A stretch of 64,000 bases of DNA, taken from the NCBI GenBank assembly GCA_048013815.1, contig CM106586.1:7316001-7380000 (forward strand), read 5' to 3'. Positions 31,120 to 42,891 of this stretch are shown piece by piece. The position numbers and the translations under genes are program-made. The notes under the pieces were generated by a model that ran no database searches, was not told the DNA's origin, and saw only the letters and a program-made list of their open reading frames with translations. This stretch comes from Setoptus koraiensis (lineage: Eukaryota > Arthropoda). The stretch's first letter is position 1; every line of letters begins with the position of its first letter.

Positions 31120-34100
31120 ATCTGACACCGACATTAGCCGTTGCGGGGCGCGGGCCGGGGGCCCATTCTATCAATGGCGGGGCCCCAGCATTGATAAAAC
31201 GGCTCGCATTGTTTGCAGTGTGTCGCAGCTTGCCGGCGCCGCCAACTGTGCCACCGGCGATGGGTGCGCTGTGACGCGCCCGTCGAGCCAGCCGAGCTGG
31301 CCGACATCGCGGGCCTGATTATGAAAATTGATACTAGGCCCAGTAGTTGCGGGGCCAGCGAAGCGCCGCCGCCACAGCGCTTGCCACTGCGGCCCGCACG
31401 CCCGACAGCCCGCCCGTCACAGCGCGATGGCGACTGGCTGAGCTGCAAATTAAGTTTCAAATTGATTATAAGACGACCTATTATAAGCCCAGATTGGCGC
31501 AAATATATATTGCGTGTCGCTACATGTAGCCGCGCGTGCGGTGTTTGCTCTCTTCGTGGCGCTCTCTTTGCGTGGCGCGCCCTTTGTGGGGCGACACTCA
31601 ATCCGGAGTCCGCACCAATCCGATTCAATGCGATGATCGCTGTTGAGAGCGCCGCGTGCCCAGCCACGCGCTCTGGCGAGACGGATAAATTTGGCGAGTC
31701 GCGGTCACGTTTGTTCGCGCAGTTGGCACGCTCCGAGGAATTGGCTGCCGCTTTGATCGATATCATCGCGCTCTGATATCCCCGGCGTGTCGCATACACA
31801 CCGTCGGTGCAACGGCATTGGGGCAGACACACTATGATGGAAACTGCACACAAAACGTGCCATACTCGCGCGCACAATAATAATGGCCGATACGCAAGAT
31901 ACGGCGACACGCAAGATGGGCGATAATACGCGACAGCGACGACGACGACGACGACGACGACGATATGATACGTCCACGGGCGCTTTGTTTACTTAGTGTT
32001 TTTCTATATAAATTAGCAACAACCCTGGCAAGACCGTTGCGCTGTCGCGTCGCGATGTGTCGCCTTGTGCAACAGTCAACTGTTTGTATAATGCAAATGT
32101 CGTCGCGTAACACATAGCGCAATGTTTGGCGTCTCGCGGCGCACGCCAGACAGGCCCGGCTATCTATAGGTACAGTTCAATGTCATCGCTCATTGACAAC
32201 ACACACACATTGACGACATTACATCACTGGCCGGCGTCGTGTGGATAGACAGCGAGGCGACAGTGAGGTGACAAACGCACAGTTACTGTAACCGAGTTAC
32301 AGTTAGTCTCGGAATTTGTGCGCGCCTCGTTGCGACTCGCAACTTGTCCGTTCGCTGGCAAGCCAGATTTAGCGACACTTTGGCGGGTGGCGCAGTGGCA
32401 ACCCTGGGCCAAGTACGAAGTGAGCAGCAGCGGCGAATCAGTGCAGCCCAGACAAAGTCGCCATGACGACCAATGCACCGGCCAGCTCCTTGGGGAACCT
32501 TGGCCGCCGGCCCCAAGTTTAAATAAAAGAAGATGTTATCTGCGATGCACCCATTATGCACCCAATACGTGCCGCCCGCACCAGCGCACCTGCCCGGCAG
32601 CAGGAATAATTCAATCAGGTGTAGCGCTACTATTTGCCAGCAGCAGCAGCAGCGGCGGCGCTGTAGCTGGCACGGGGCAGGCACGGGTAAACGGGGCCCC
32701 GCGCGAGAGACCTACTCTCGTATAATACGAGTCGTATTACGGCCCAGTGTGTGTGTGCGCGCGCGGGCGACACAAACTGAATGGGGGGGGGGCGCAAAAA
32801 ATGAACATCACTTACTTTCAATTTCATCACAAAATGTATATACGCCACACACTGTCTGCACGTTCCTTCGATACTAATGGAGGGATAGATCGATCGGCGG
32901 ATCGATCAAGCCAACTTGTTAAGCTGCCGCTGCCAACTAAGCTGATCTACACCGATTATCTATAGGTTAACTGCCAATTGTGCATCGCAGCCCATTTATA
33001 CACAGCCAACCGGATGGCGGGCCCCACACACATACCACTTACAATCGAGCCGGCTTGTTGGGCCAAGCTAAAGCTAAAAATGTTTACCTGGCCGGCTGGC
33101 TCGCGTGCAACTGAAACGCTGCACGCTCGATCGGCGCAATTTCACCCCAGTCTGCCCCTCCTGCCCCCTCTGCCCGTTCGCCAGTGAGCCCGCTATCCCT
33201 GCCATGCACGGGCACCGCGCCATCCTGAATTTCGGGACCTGAAAACGTTCGCATAATACACAAGGGGCCCGTGGCATAGAGAGAGAGAGAGACGCTCGTG
33301 ACAGCCACTTCACTGTAAAATAGAACGCGTCAGCGCCGGCACTCAAACAATTTTTGCTCCCCCACCTGGCCGCTGCCTCCTGCCCGCCGGGCGCGCCGGG
33401 CACCGGGACAGCCAGTGTCGGGCACCCCCTCGCACACTCGAGACAGCACACTTTCAGCAAACAAGGTACAGCGCGCACAGAAAGCATAGTCGACAAATCA
33501 TGGCCACAGCTCGCTCGAGGCTCAATGTGCGGCCTGGCCCCAATGTTGCCGAGCCTCAATGTGCAGCCGGGCCCCGACTGCTGAGGCGAGCCCACGTTGA
33601 ACGAGTTTTCAGTTGGTGAGCGGCCCTATTTTATATTGTATATTTATGCTGCTCAAATTAGGCAGCCAGAGAGAGGGCGAGGCCTCGAGCAAGTGCATGG
33701 CGCCGCCCGGCCTCGGGCCTCTCGTGGACGCACCAGCCCGCCGTGAGTGCGGCAGCCAGTATGGATTGCATCATAATCTGGGGCCCTCTTCATCAGCTGC
33801 CTGCATCAGTCTGTCTGGATCGGTGGAGCGCAAATGCTTTTTTGTTTGCTTGTTTGTTTGTTGTGTCGTCTTTATTATCCAGCTATAATCTGATTACTTG
33901 CTGGCGCGCTTGCCAGAATGCTGTGCGCCAGTTGTGTGTCTCGTAACAACTCGATACAACAACGCAACACATGCTCTCGATAGGCATCATCAATAAGAAA
34001 TTAGAGCGATAGAGTTGATTAAATTAAATGTGATTTATACTCGGTGTTTATCCGCAACTCAAAAAAGAACACAACCGGCCCGCTGGCCAAGCCGGCAGCC

Positions 34101-35837
34101 AGGCGCTCGCTAACGAGTCGTACAATCTGTTTTCATCTGGCGACAGCCTATGCGAGTAGCGACTTGTTAAACTATTGCCAGACTATCGCTCAGATGATAC
34201 AATATTAATACATGCGAGTATTGCTATTTGATTTATCGTCACAATATTGCGAGTGTGCCGCTCCGAAACTATCATTATAACTGTATATTGGCCAACAATT
34301 GGAAATTTATGACACAGAATTATATTACTGTTAGTGGCATGGGCATTGATATTTAACGCATTGATATCATCATATTTGTAAGCTAGCCGTGGGCCCCACA
34401 AACAGGTCCCACTCGTATATTGGCCGCCCCTTTTTGGCATGTGACCAACGAGCACCCAATGGGCGCACCAGTATGATATTGATTTTCTTATAGGGCATCA
34501 TTATTCACGTTCGCTACATTTCCACGCAACTGACACAACCTTGCTGCCCTTGCCTGTCGCCGGGCACTTTTGAGAGAGTCTACACACAGTCGATACTATC
34601 GAGCTCGATTAATCGTCGGCAGCAATTACGCCTGCTACGGTCATTCCAGAGGCCACTTGTAATGTTGCTGCACTTGTCGCGCCATGTGCCATGCCTGTCG
34701 GATAATGCCTTTTTTCTTGCATTTAGCTTGCTCCACAATGGAACGAAACGAGACGAAACGCGACGCAACGCAACAAAGTCAAACTGTCTAGGTAGTGCAA
34801 CTTGCAGCGTCAATGGGGACAGCCGTTGTTTAATCAACGGTTCACAATCAATATAGATTGCTCGGTGCGCTCGGTGTATTAAACCAAATGGGGCAGCCCA
34901 GCGCGACGAAAATATTCAACTCTCCGCCAGACGACGCCAAAATTTGGGAGCCCACGCAATGGGAGCGAGACTGGTGGGTGAGCGAGCCGAGAGTAAATGA
35001 GCGCGAGTTTAATCTACAAAATAACATAACATCTAAGTGAAATTGTCACTTATTTGAATAGGCAAAAAAGGCAAGGCCGGATACTAATGTCTGATATGTA
35101 ATGGGCATCGGCCTTTTGCCCAATGGCGGCGCTCGTTGCCATTCCATTTAGGGCTGGCCCAGTTGAACAGTGCAGAGCAAAACATCATCAAGTTTTATTA
35201 ATCATAGCAGTTTGATTATTATTTCATTTGCACTCTCTTGCTGGTGTCGTCTAACCAGCTCGCCAGACACTAACATGCTCCACAGGGATAGCACACGGAG
35301 AGGCCAAAGCGATTATTGCTGCTAGTGTCATTGGGAGCTCATTTAGTGGGTGTCGGCGATAATTGAAATAATGAAAATAAATGTCTTGATGTCTGACAGT
35401 TGCGACTTGTCAAGCGACACAAGGCTCGTCGCCAGGGGTATTGTGTCGCGATTCAACGGTAATCATGCTTGAATTTGGCGCGCTCCACCTGGCCACTGGA
35501 TCAGTTGTTAGTTGCGTAACAAGCGAAAGTGGCTATAGGCGGCGCCTGTCGCTCTATCACCTTCGTCTAGCACGCCATACTCGCCACCATGAGGGCACCT
35601 CTTTGGGCCCCTCGCTGACTAGCCCGACGAAAATTGTGCACTTGCCGACACACGGATTATATTTACACTTTCTGGGGTGCAGTGCGGCGCCATGTCGGTG
35701 CACTTGTCGCTGGTGGTTGTTTGAGAGACGGGATTACATGACTAAATACATTGTAGCTGCCACTATGCAACGCAAGCTCCAAAGATCATGTAGTAATAAA
35801 GCGAGATGCTGCTGTTGCCAATAATGATCCCAGTGTG

Positions 35838-35893
35838 TCCTATCCAGCATATCCTATCCAGAATATCCTATCCAGCAGATTCTATCCAGCACA
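35838..35893. repeat. tandem array, 14-bp unit x4
   Basis: Copies of TCCTATCCAGCATA with small changes. This array also has a 14-bp unit although its sequence is unrelated to the other arrays. Confidence 0.9.
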
Positions 35894-36621
35894 TCGTGCA
35901 CTAACAAATTGTGTGTGTCACTCGCAGCCGCCACAAACCCGCTACCCCGCGGGCACACCCCGATACCCCGATGTGCCGGGCGGCGCAAGGGTAGCGCGGA
36001 TGACGAGAGAGAGAGAGAGTGTAACGATCACGCACACCGCTCACTATAGTACGCTGTGTGATGCTCACTCTGTTGCTACAAAGGGAACATGATGCCGATT
36101 TATAGCTGTCGGGTCTATCAATCCGTATAGACGAATATCGTATCAAATAAAGCAGAAGATCAGTTGCATATATCGGTTCATCTTGGACAACACCATATAT
36201 CTCTACTTAATCACATCACATCGTCGTCACACACTCGAATATTGTCTTTGTTTGGGCATCCATTGTGTGTCCATTTTCGGCCCCATAACAGCCATCAATT
36301 TCTCAGGGATTCTCGGCCTCCATTATTCCTCCGCTATCACCACTAACCCTATTGCCGCTGACAGTTGGACATTCGGAACATTCGGACATTTGAAAGTTCA
36401 AACACATGGAGCACCCCATCCTAACACTACTACCGTCATGTGGCACTAGACGACCCTCAACTTGCCAGACTGTCACCAGGCCCAGGCCGACACCCACGCC
36501 GTCGCCCCACAACCAGCAGAGCCGGCACCAACTAACGCCGGCAATAATCTCAACTGCAACAAGAATTTGTCCTTCAAATCGTGGCAATATCTCAGTGCAA
36601 TACCTCTCGAACGTCTTTGTG

Positions 36622-38397
36622 ATGTCGATGTTTCTATTTATATTGCCCTATTTAATTAGTACTCTCTTGTCACTAGAACAACAACAATTTACAATTTTAT
36701 CTTATGTTAACGCTCAAAATACGGGAGCTGATAGCACACCAATGTCGTCCAATCCACAGGTTCAAAGTGATGGTTCAATTGATGCCGACGATGACGATTC
36801 CGACTTCGATGAGTTCGCCGAATTCGACTCAATGGATCCGGATCATCACACTCTAGCAAGTAGCAAAATTGATAGTAATATTAACAAAGCATCCACTAAG
36901 GATGGTAGTGTTAAAGCTAAAAAGAAGAGTGCCACTAATCCAGCCACTGAAAAGAAAGAACCAACAGCACAGTCCAGTAGTGTCGATGCCAAGAGGAGCA
37001 ATGCTCAAGCAAAGAAAACAGCGAATCTTCGGCAAACAACCGATAATGAACCGCCCTCGGATATGTCACAACAGGCTTCACCTCCGAAACAGGATCTCAG
37101 AAGAACTCAAGATACGTCGAATAATAACAACGTAGGCCAGGAGGCTAAAAATATTCACAAGGACGACATACACGACGATGACAGCGATGATGATTTTGAC
37201 TATGTTGAGGACAAGACCAAGCCCAAGGAAGACATCAAAGTTGTCAATGCTCCGATGCCAATCAAATATACATGGGACACCTATTATGTCGAAATATTCT
37301 TCATCATAGTCATATCTCTTTATTTTGTCAATTTTTTCATTGGAAGTGGAAAAAATGAACAAATTGCCTGTTTGTGGTTTGAAGCCAATAGGAGTTTGTT
37401 AAGGCAAAACTTTGCACTGGTTGGAGGCCCACCGCAACTACCTTTACCTGCAGATGACAAGAATAAAGAGGACTCAGGTGATTCGCCAAGACCCAAACAA
37501 CAGCAGCAAAGAGGCCTCATAAAAGAAACCGAGTCAAGCTATGTGCTATGGTGCTCAGGGAGGGTCGGTATGGAGGGTATGCTAACCGAAATCAACTTGT
37601 TAAAGCGTCAAGATCTCTTGAGCATGTTTATGGATTTGTTGAAACCGTCGAGAGACAATTTTGTCCTTAGGATGCAGCTCAATCAGGACAGTATTGATAA
37701 TTTTGTTTTTTGTTTATCTCAAAAGTCTACATCTGCTAGACTTGCAAAAGAAATGATCGATATCAATACATTTTGTCCTGAAAGAAAACCTGTCTCTAGA
37801 TATGGAGTTAATAGCGAGAAACTTTATCTTATGAGCGAGATCAAAGAAGTGTCCACCTTTTTGTTTGACTCAAAGACGTCACAACTCATAAGCGCCTATG
37901 AGGATTGTATTGACTATATACACATAACTGACCAATATTCACTTGTCAAGCACCAAGAAGATATGCCGGTCGCTCAGAAATTATCCTCTGTTAGAAGAAT
38001 GGCCACGTTTTCATTCAATTTTCCAAGACAAGCCAACAAAACGCGCAGAGATGATAGTGGAAACGTCGACGATAATAGTCGCTTGAACACTGAGACAATG
38101 GTTTTGTTAGCGTTTACTATCATAGATAAGCTGAGAAGATTTCGTTTGAGTCGTGACGGAAAGCAAAAGAGTGAAAAGAATCGACAAAAAATTACCGATA
38201 TTCTCCAAAAAGCTGCCTTTGCTCAACGTCAAGAGGCTGCTCAAGCTAAGAAAGAGGAAATCCGTCGACAAGAGAAAGAGCGTATCTATGAAGAGGATGA
38301 CCCAACTAAGCAACGTAAGTGGGAAAAGAAAGAGGCTAAACGAGAGCTCAAGAAGAGCAGGAAAATGAAACAGCTCAAGGTAAAATCAAAGGGTTAA
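36622..38397 (+). CDS. CCDC47: CCDC47 (calumin), ER membrane PAT-complex subunit
   Basis: The product is about 591 residues. The start at 36622 gives a signal peptide (MSMFLFILPYLISTLLSL); an in-frame ATG at 36406 would bury it behind 72 proline-rich residues and is less likely. An acidic luminal region (DADDDDSDFDEF; DDDSDDDFDY) follows, with Ca-binding character like calumin. One transmembrane helix (VEIFFIIVISLYFVNFFIG, about residues 222-241) is followed by the conserved cytosolic core (NEQIACLWFEANRSLLRQNF) and a C-terminal K/E/R-rich coiled coil (EEDDPTKQRKWEKKEAKREL). CCDC47 with Asterix forms the PAT complex, which shields multi-spanning membrane proteins during insertion at the ER; it is also linked to ER calcium handling. 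The human protein has 483 residues, so this one carries a longer luminal region and an insertion with poly-Q before the core. The gene is a single exon here. Confidence 0.93.
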   Translation: MSMFLFILPYLISTLLSLEQQQFTILSYVNAQNTGADSTPMSSNPQVQSDGSIDADDDDSDFDEFAEFDSMDPDHHTLASSKIDSNINKASTKDGSVKAKKKSATNPATEKKEPTAQSSSVDAKRSNAQAKKTANLRQTTDNEPPSDMSQQASPPKQDLRRTQDTSNNNNVGQEAKNIHKDDIHDDDSDDDFDYVEDKTKPKEDIKVVNAPMPIKYTWDTYYVEIFFIIVISLYFVNFFIGSGKNEQIACLWFEANRSLLRQNFALVGGPPQLPLPADDKNKEDSGDSPRPKQQQQRGLIKETESSYVLWCSGRVGMEGMLTEINLLKRQDLLSMFMDLLKPSRDNFVLRMQLNQDSIDNFVFCLSQKSTSARLAKEMIDINTFCPERKPVSRYGVNSEKLYLMSEIKEVSTFLFDSKTSQLISAYEDCIDYIHITDQYSLVKHQEDMPVAQKLSSVRRMATFSFNFPRQANKTRRDDSGNVDDNSRLNTETMVLLAFTIIDKLRRFRLSRDGKQKSEKNRQKITDILQKAAFAQRQEAAQAKKEEIRRQEKERIYEEDDPTKQRKWEKKEAKRELKKSRKMKQLKVKSKG

Positions 38398-41300
38398 CTG
38401 CGGATAGTGGGATGTAAACAAAACAATATCTTCCAAGAATGTTCATACTCTGTGTTATATTCAGCAAATAGTTGGCATCTACATTTTCAGATGTCTAGTC
38501 CAATCAAAATACTAGTATAGAAGGGTTTATACTAGTTATTATGTATGTATTTATATATATCGATCTTTTGATACACACATGTATACTAGTGCTCTTCATT
38601 CAGGGGTGTCTGACCACGCCGTGTATGAGGTGTTGTTTCTACTTGGGTATAAGAGTTTAGGCTAGATAATATTATTATATATTTCAAAGAAAAACAATTT
38701 ATTGCACAATGATAATAACTACTATCACCCGAAAGCACTATTCCTCTTTTGTTTGTGTTTTTTTTACACAAACGAATAATGCAATCACATTATTAATTAA
38801 AACTATTTCAAAATTATATTGGCTATCTCGCTATATTGACGTCAACTTTACCTACGACAATAAACTGTGTCTCACACAAGCAAGCGCTGCCAAACATTTC
38901 TTTTTGATAAATGAGGATCGTTGACCTATTATCGCAAACTATTGAGAGTCGTCGATTAAATCAAGTAACTGTAAACTATTTGAGTGAACAATGATATCGT
39001 TCGCTCAAGCGAACAGTAAAGTTACGCTTGAATCTGTATCAATGGATCATTAATCACCTGTCATACTGGCCAACTTTTGTCCGCAGCTAACTAACTGGTC
39101 AACTGATGAAGCATTGGCTAACTTCACGCTTATTGTTTAGTTTCCGAAATCTTAGAAACCTCCATGGATAATGTAATTGAGTATAAGCCACGCTCTTTTG
39201 TTGGCGGTTACAGTAATCTAGCAAAGCTTTGAGAAATCCACCCTAGAGTTGAGTTTATATGCATTGAATGTGGAAAAGAAATAGTAGTTTTAGGTGTCTG
39301 TATTTTTATGTATGATTTGTGTGCTGTGTGTATGTCGTCGATTATCTATAGGACTAAAACAAGAAAAGCAAACTGTATGGTTCAGTTATCTCTCCTTTTT
39401 ACTCTCAAACAATGATTATAATCTGTCGTGTTCAAAAGCTGGCGAAAAAATCGTGCCTTTTCCTCTAAAACAATGGTCACGCCACTTGACATTATGGACA
39501 CTGTCCGGCCGAATACATCTAACAGCTATTTAAGTTGTGTCTGGTCAAACTCTCGTTAAGGTAGTAACTAGTTGGCTTGTTGGCTTGTAATGCAAGAAGG
39601 AAAAACGTCGTAAATTGTTCAACTTTCTCCTCCATATCAAATCACTCATAAAAGCTGATCAGTCAAAAAATTTTGTTTATACTTATGCTTACACAAGCAA
39701 AGTATGTATAAGCAAACTATAGCAACCGCTCTGACACAAGTTAAATCTTTCGATTAAACATTCAAGTTGTTCATCTATCTTGTTCTATCTCATACAACAG
39801 TCCCTGTATCCGTTCACCGTAAAACAATGCGATAAAAACGCAACATTGAGAGTCAGTGAATGAATTTGGGAGATTTTTGTCGGGGATGACTTCGTTGCTG
39901 CTATAAACAGTGGAAGTAATCAAGTAAAAAGAAACATTCCATGAAATATACAATAATAAAAAGAGTCCGGCAACTGTCTGCACTGACAAGCAGAGACAAT
40001 TCGAACATTCGAAGCTAGTCGCTCGGTTGAATTAAATGACCACTTGTTGTTGCAAATCTTTCAAAAAGACTTGTGAATCGTCAAGACTAATTATTTCTGC
40101 GATTCGGAATATTTCAAAAGCTTCTGGCAAACATGTCATATGAAAATCTACACACAGTTGAATCAAACAATTGAACAACGCCTGAGCTAGTTTTTGTTGC
40201 CAGAATGAAGCCAGTATCAGAAATAAACATTCGAACGACATCTATTCATTGATGAATGATCTCCTTAAATAATACACTTATTTTATTTGTGTGTTTCGTG
40301 CGAACATCGAAGAAATTATCCTTCAATCGATCACTAAACCTCTCTGAGATTTTCTTTGATGCCGAGAGAAATGGTACATTGGTGCCGATGGCAACAATTG
40401 AAAAAAGGCCATCTTGTTACTGCACAATTCATTAATAGTATTTGCGCCGTGGATGTGTGTATTTCGTGATCAAGAGATTAAGTCGCAACAATCAAACTCT
40501 GATGGATTATTGATATCTCAAGTGAGTGCGAAGGTGTATAGCTAGAAGAATAATAGATTAGGTGACAATTGAGCTACTTCATTGTGTCGAAGATTTGCTA
40601 GCTAACCGAACTTACAGTGAGAATTTTCTTGGCGTAGCAATCTAAATTTAAGCAGCTTCATATTAGATAACAGTTGAGTTATACATAGTCTCTCTTTTTC
40701 CTATGTATCACTACCACAAAGAAAGGTGGCCGAGCTACCACTAAGGCTCGAATCTGGAACACACGGTTGAACCGTTCTACTCAGATTGCGTCATGAGATT
40801 GCATGGACTTTAACTGCTCCATTCAAACTGTTAGATTATCTTTGTGGGCTACACGACATGAAAATAACAGTAACATGACCAAAATGAGAGAAAGAACGAA
40901 TTATCATGAACGTAATTTGATGTCTCACTTTTTGCACCTGTTCCTACTTAATTAACACATGACTCATGTGACATGAGCGATCATAATCAAGCCAGAAAAG
41001 CAGCTTCTGAAGGTTTGCACGACCCATCATTACAGTTGTTTGGGTCCATGAAGTAGTTCCTGCCCAAAGCATTGGGTACAGCAAGACATGTGTGTGATTT
41101 CTTTCAAAGTACATGTACATACTTGCGTTCGCGGTTTTGAAAGGATTGCTAAAATATCTTTCTGTCTCTTTTCATGTTGTTTACTCCTCCCTGAAAGTAA
41201 CAACAATGTTTGCCCGACCAAATCAAGAGAGAAAGGTCATAATGCGAATCGTTACATTATCAAAGCTGGCTTCACAAAGTACTTGTCACATCTGCAGGAC

Positions 41301-41645
41301 TCCTCCTATGTGGCTTAAACTGCATAACTTGCATCAAGAACAGTTCTAGTATCTACTTTCGTTTTCTCTTTTTCCACAGTCTGATGAAATTCTCGAGATA
41401 GATAAAAGTCAGGTCCACTTGGCTGCCGTTGATTCCTCTAGAGAACGGCGCCAATCGTTAAACAGGTAATTTCATTTTATGTACCTGTAGATAGATACAT
41501 CACTGACTATATTAACGGGCTAGTTTTGCTTCCCGGCAAGTTTAATGACGATTTATATGTCTAGCAGCAACACCACAATTAGCATTCATCAATTTAGATA
41601 TAGCAATAATTAAAATCAACAAGCAACTAAATTGATACCGGCAAG
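38398..41645. other. intergenic region CCDC47 to six-cysteine gene
   Basis: 3.2 kb of AT-rich DNA. The minus strand between about 40460 and 39770 holds three short hydrophobic open frames in different phases that could be remains of a membrane protein gene, but no family motif is certain. A small hairpin (GTTCGCT/AGCGAAC) lies near 38998-39013. Nothing else was recognised. Confidence 0.5.
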
Positions 41646-42764
41646 ATGCCTGTCATTCGTGTATCGAGACTTTATCTATCAATGGTTGCAATGTTGCTGG
41701 TGTTTGGTTGTGCCTCAATTGTGCAACAAGCCCGGTGTCAGAGACTCACTCAAGACATCTTGAGGCAGCCCAAACAACAGCAGCAACTACAGCAGCCGAC
41801 ACAGATACAAACTCCATCATCTTCGGTGACTTTACCTCCAAATTTTCAGCTGCCACCGGAACTAGCGCAACTAACACCTCAGCAATTGCAACAGTTGGCC
41901 CAACTGAGGGCTCTGCAATTGCAGCAGCAACAACAACAGCAACAACAGCAGCAGCAGCAACAACAACAACAACTTCAACAACAACAGCAACAACAGCAGC
42001 AACAACAACAACAGCCAACACCTTCGTCGTCGAGCCAGCAGGAGCTCAATCAGTTGAGTGCCCCTGGGCAATCGTATGCGCTTGGCGCACCAACAGCTCC
42101 TCAGGTGACCTCGTCCATGTCGGATCAATCTGATCGACGCGACCACGACGGATCTTATCATGAGGCCAACACTGAGCAAGAGGGAGTGAACTCGTCTGGG
42201 GACAATCAGTTCGGTAATAGCATTGGCAACAGGAATGCCAAACCTTCCGCTACTTCGACCCAGAGCTCGACTGCGCCTGCATCGGCCCCAGAATCTTCAG
42301 CGCCAGCCTCGGGAACTAGGTCGTCGGCACCTCAATCTGGCCCAACATTTGAAGTAAATTGGAACAAATGTCCACAATTGGAGCCGAGTGAAAGTGAAAA
42401 AAATAAAAAGACTCAGGTCATCACTAAATGCCTACAATCTGCGCCCATTCCAGCCAACCTAACTAGAGAGAACGTCGAAGCACATAGAGAGCAAATAGCC
42501 ACTTGTGCCTTGAAAGTAGAGGGTTGGTTCGACGATTCTGGAAACTATCGATACGAGAAGGCCGAAAACGAAATCAGGGGTAAGAAATTGGACAGTCAAA
42601 TAGAAATACAAGTATTGAAATTCCATATTGCATGCAAGGAAGAGGCAAGTTCGAAATTCCCTAGAGAGCAAAACAAACTTATAGATCAAGTTCAATTCTA
42701 TCAAGCTTGTATGGATTATTATATAAGTATCGCTTGTGAGATAGAAGTATCGGTAGACAGTTAG
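41646..42764 (+). CDS. secreted poly-Q protein with six-cysteine OBP-like domain
   Basis: Single frame of 372 residues. Residues 1-32 are a signal peptide (LYLSMVAMLLVFGCASIV, cleavage likely after QARCQ). Residues about 40-125 are Q-rich with a long poly-Q run, then an S/P/A-rich linker. The C-terminal domain (about 235-372) is predicted helical and has six cysteines at residues 242, 262, 287, 330, 355 and 364. The last pair has the C5-X8-C6 spacing that marks insect odorant-binding proteins, but C2-X24-C3 breaks the classical C2-X3-C3 rule. Divergent OBP-like proteins are reported in chelicerates, so a secreted ligand carrier is a fair inference, not a proof. A poly-Q linker on such a domain is odd. 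The stop codon is only 127 bp from that of the convergent SETD2 gene, so their 3' ends probably overlap. A broken copy of its last 75 bp lies at 46221. Confidence 0.75.
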   Translation: MPVIRVSRLYLSMVAMLLVFGCASIVQQARCQRLTQDILRQPKQQQQLQQPTQIQTPSSSVTLPPNFQLPPELAQLTPQQLQQLAQLRALQLQQQQQQQQQQQQQQQQQLQQQQQQQQQQQQQPTPSSSSQQELNQLSAPGQSYALGAPTAPQVTSSMSDQSDRRDHDGSYHEANTEQEGVNSSGDNQFGNSIGNRNAKPSATSTQSSTAPASAPESSAPASGTRSSAPQSGPTFEVNWNKCPQLEPSESEKNKKTQVITKCLQSAPIPANLTRENVEAHREQIATCALKVEGWFDDSGNYRYEKAENEIRGKKLDSQIEIQVLKFHIACKEEASSKFPREQNKLIDQVQFYQACMDYYISIACEIEVSVDS

Positions 42765-42891
42765 ACTGTTGAATCTTAAAGCAGCTAACTTTAACAAGCA
42801 ATTGTATTAATGCAATCAAAACATCATATCAATCACTTGTCAAGTTCAGCAGACAATACAAGTTTTTACTAAAATGATATTATGTGTCAGA

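Larger units (their letters stand above)
24444..36621. other. long non-coding block between FAM13 and CCDC47
   Basis: About 12.2 kb without a gene I can support. The first kilobase is the FAM13 upstream flank with a TTG microsatellite (24836-24879). From 25.4 to 27.7 kb there are long TG/CA tracts (25394-25425, 25565-25640, 25926-25980, 26938-26960, 27685-27712) and a C-run (about 25735-25747). From 26 to 33.8 kb the DNA is strongly GC- and CpG-rich, with hairpins at 27806-28086 and 29511-29549, a pyrimidine run (30621-30639), a GAC microsatellite (31937-31961) and a G-run (about 32784-32793). From about 33.8 kb it becomes AT-rich toward CCDC47. A possible core promoter lies at 26305-26360. 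Open frames of 100-260 codons here overlap each other and match no family. Confidence 0.6.

Noticed and set aside
31134-31910. 258-codon minus-strand frame with a hydrophobic start
   Set aside because: Highly GC-rich region with open frames on both strands; composition mirrors dinucleotide bias and no family is recognised.
33074-33595. 173-codon minus-strand frame with many cysteines
   Set aside because: Cysteines have no regular spacing, the plus strand is also open over much of it, and it contains local duplicates (GCCTCAATGTGC).
36406-36621. 72-residue N-terminal extension of CCDC47
   Set aside because: It is proline/arginine-rich and would place the obvious signal peptide in the interior of the protein; the ATG at 36622 starts directly at the signal sequence.
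40700-40790. tRNA-like words (GTGGCCGAGCT, GGCTCGAATCT)
   Set aside because: The A-box-like and B-box-like words are too close, no cloverleaf with acceptor stem could be drawn, and the B box lacks GGTTCGA.
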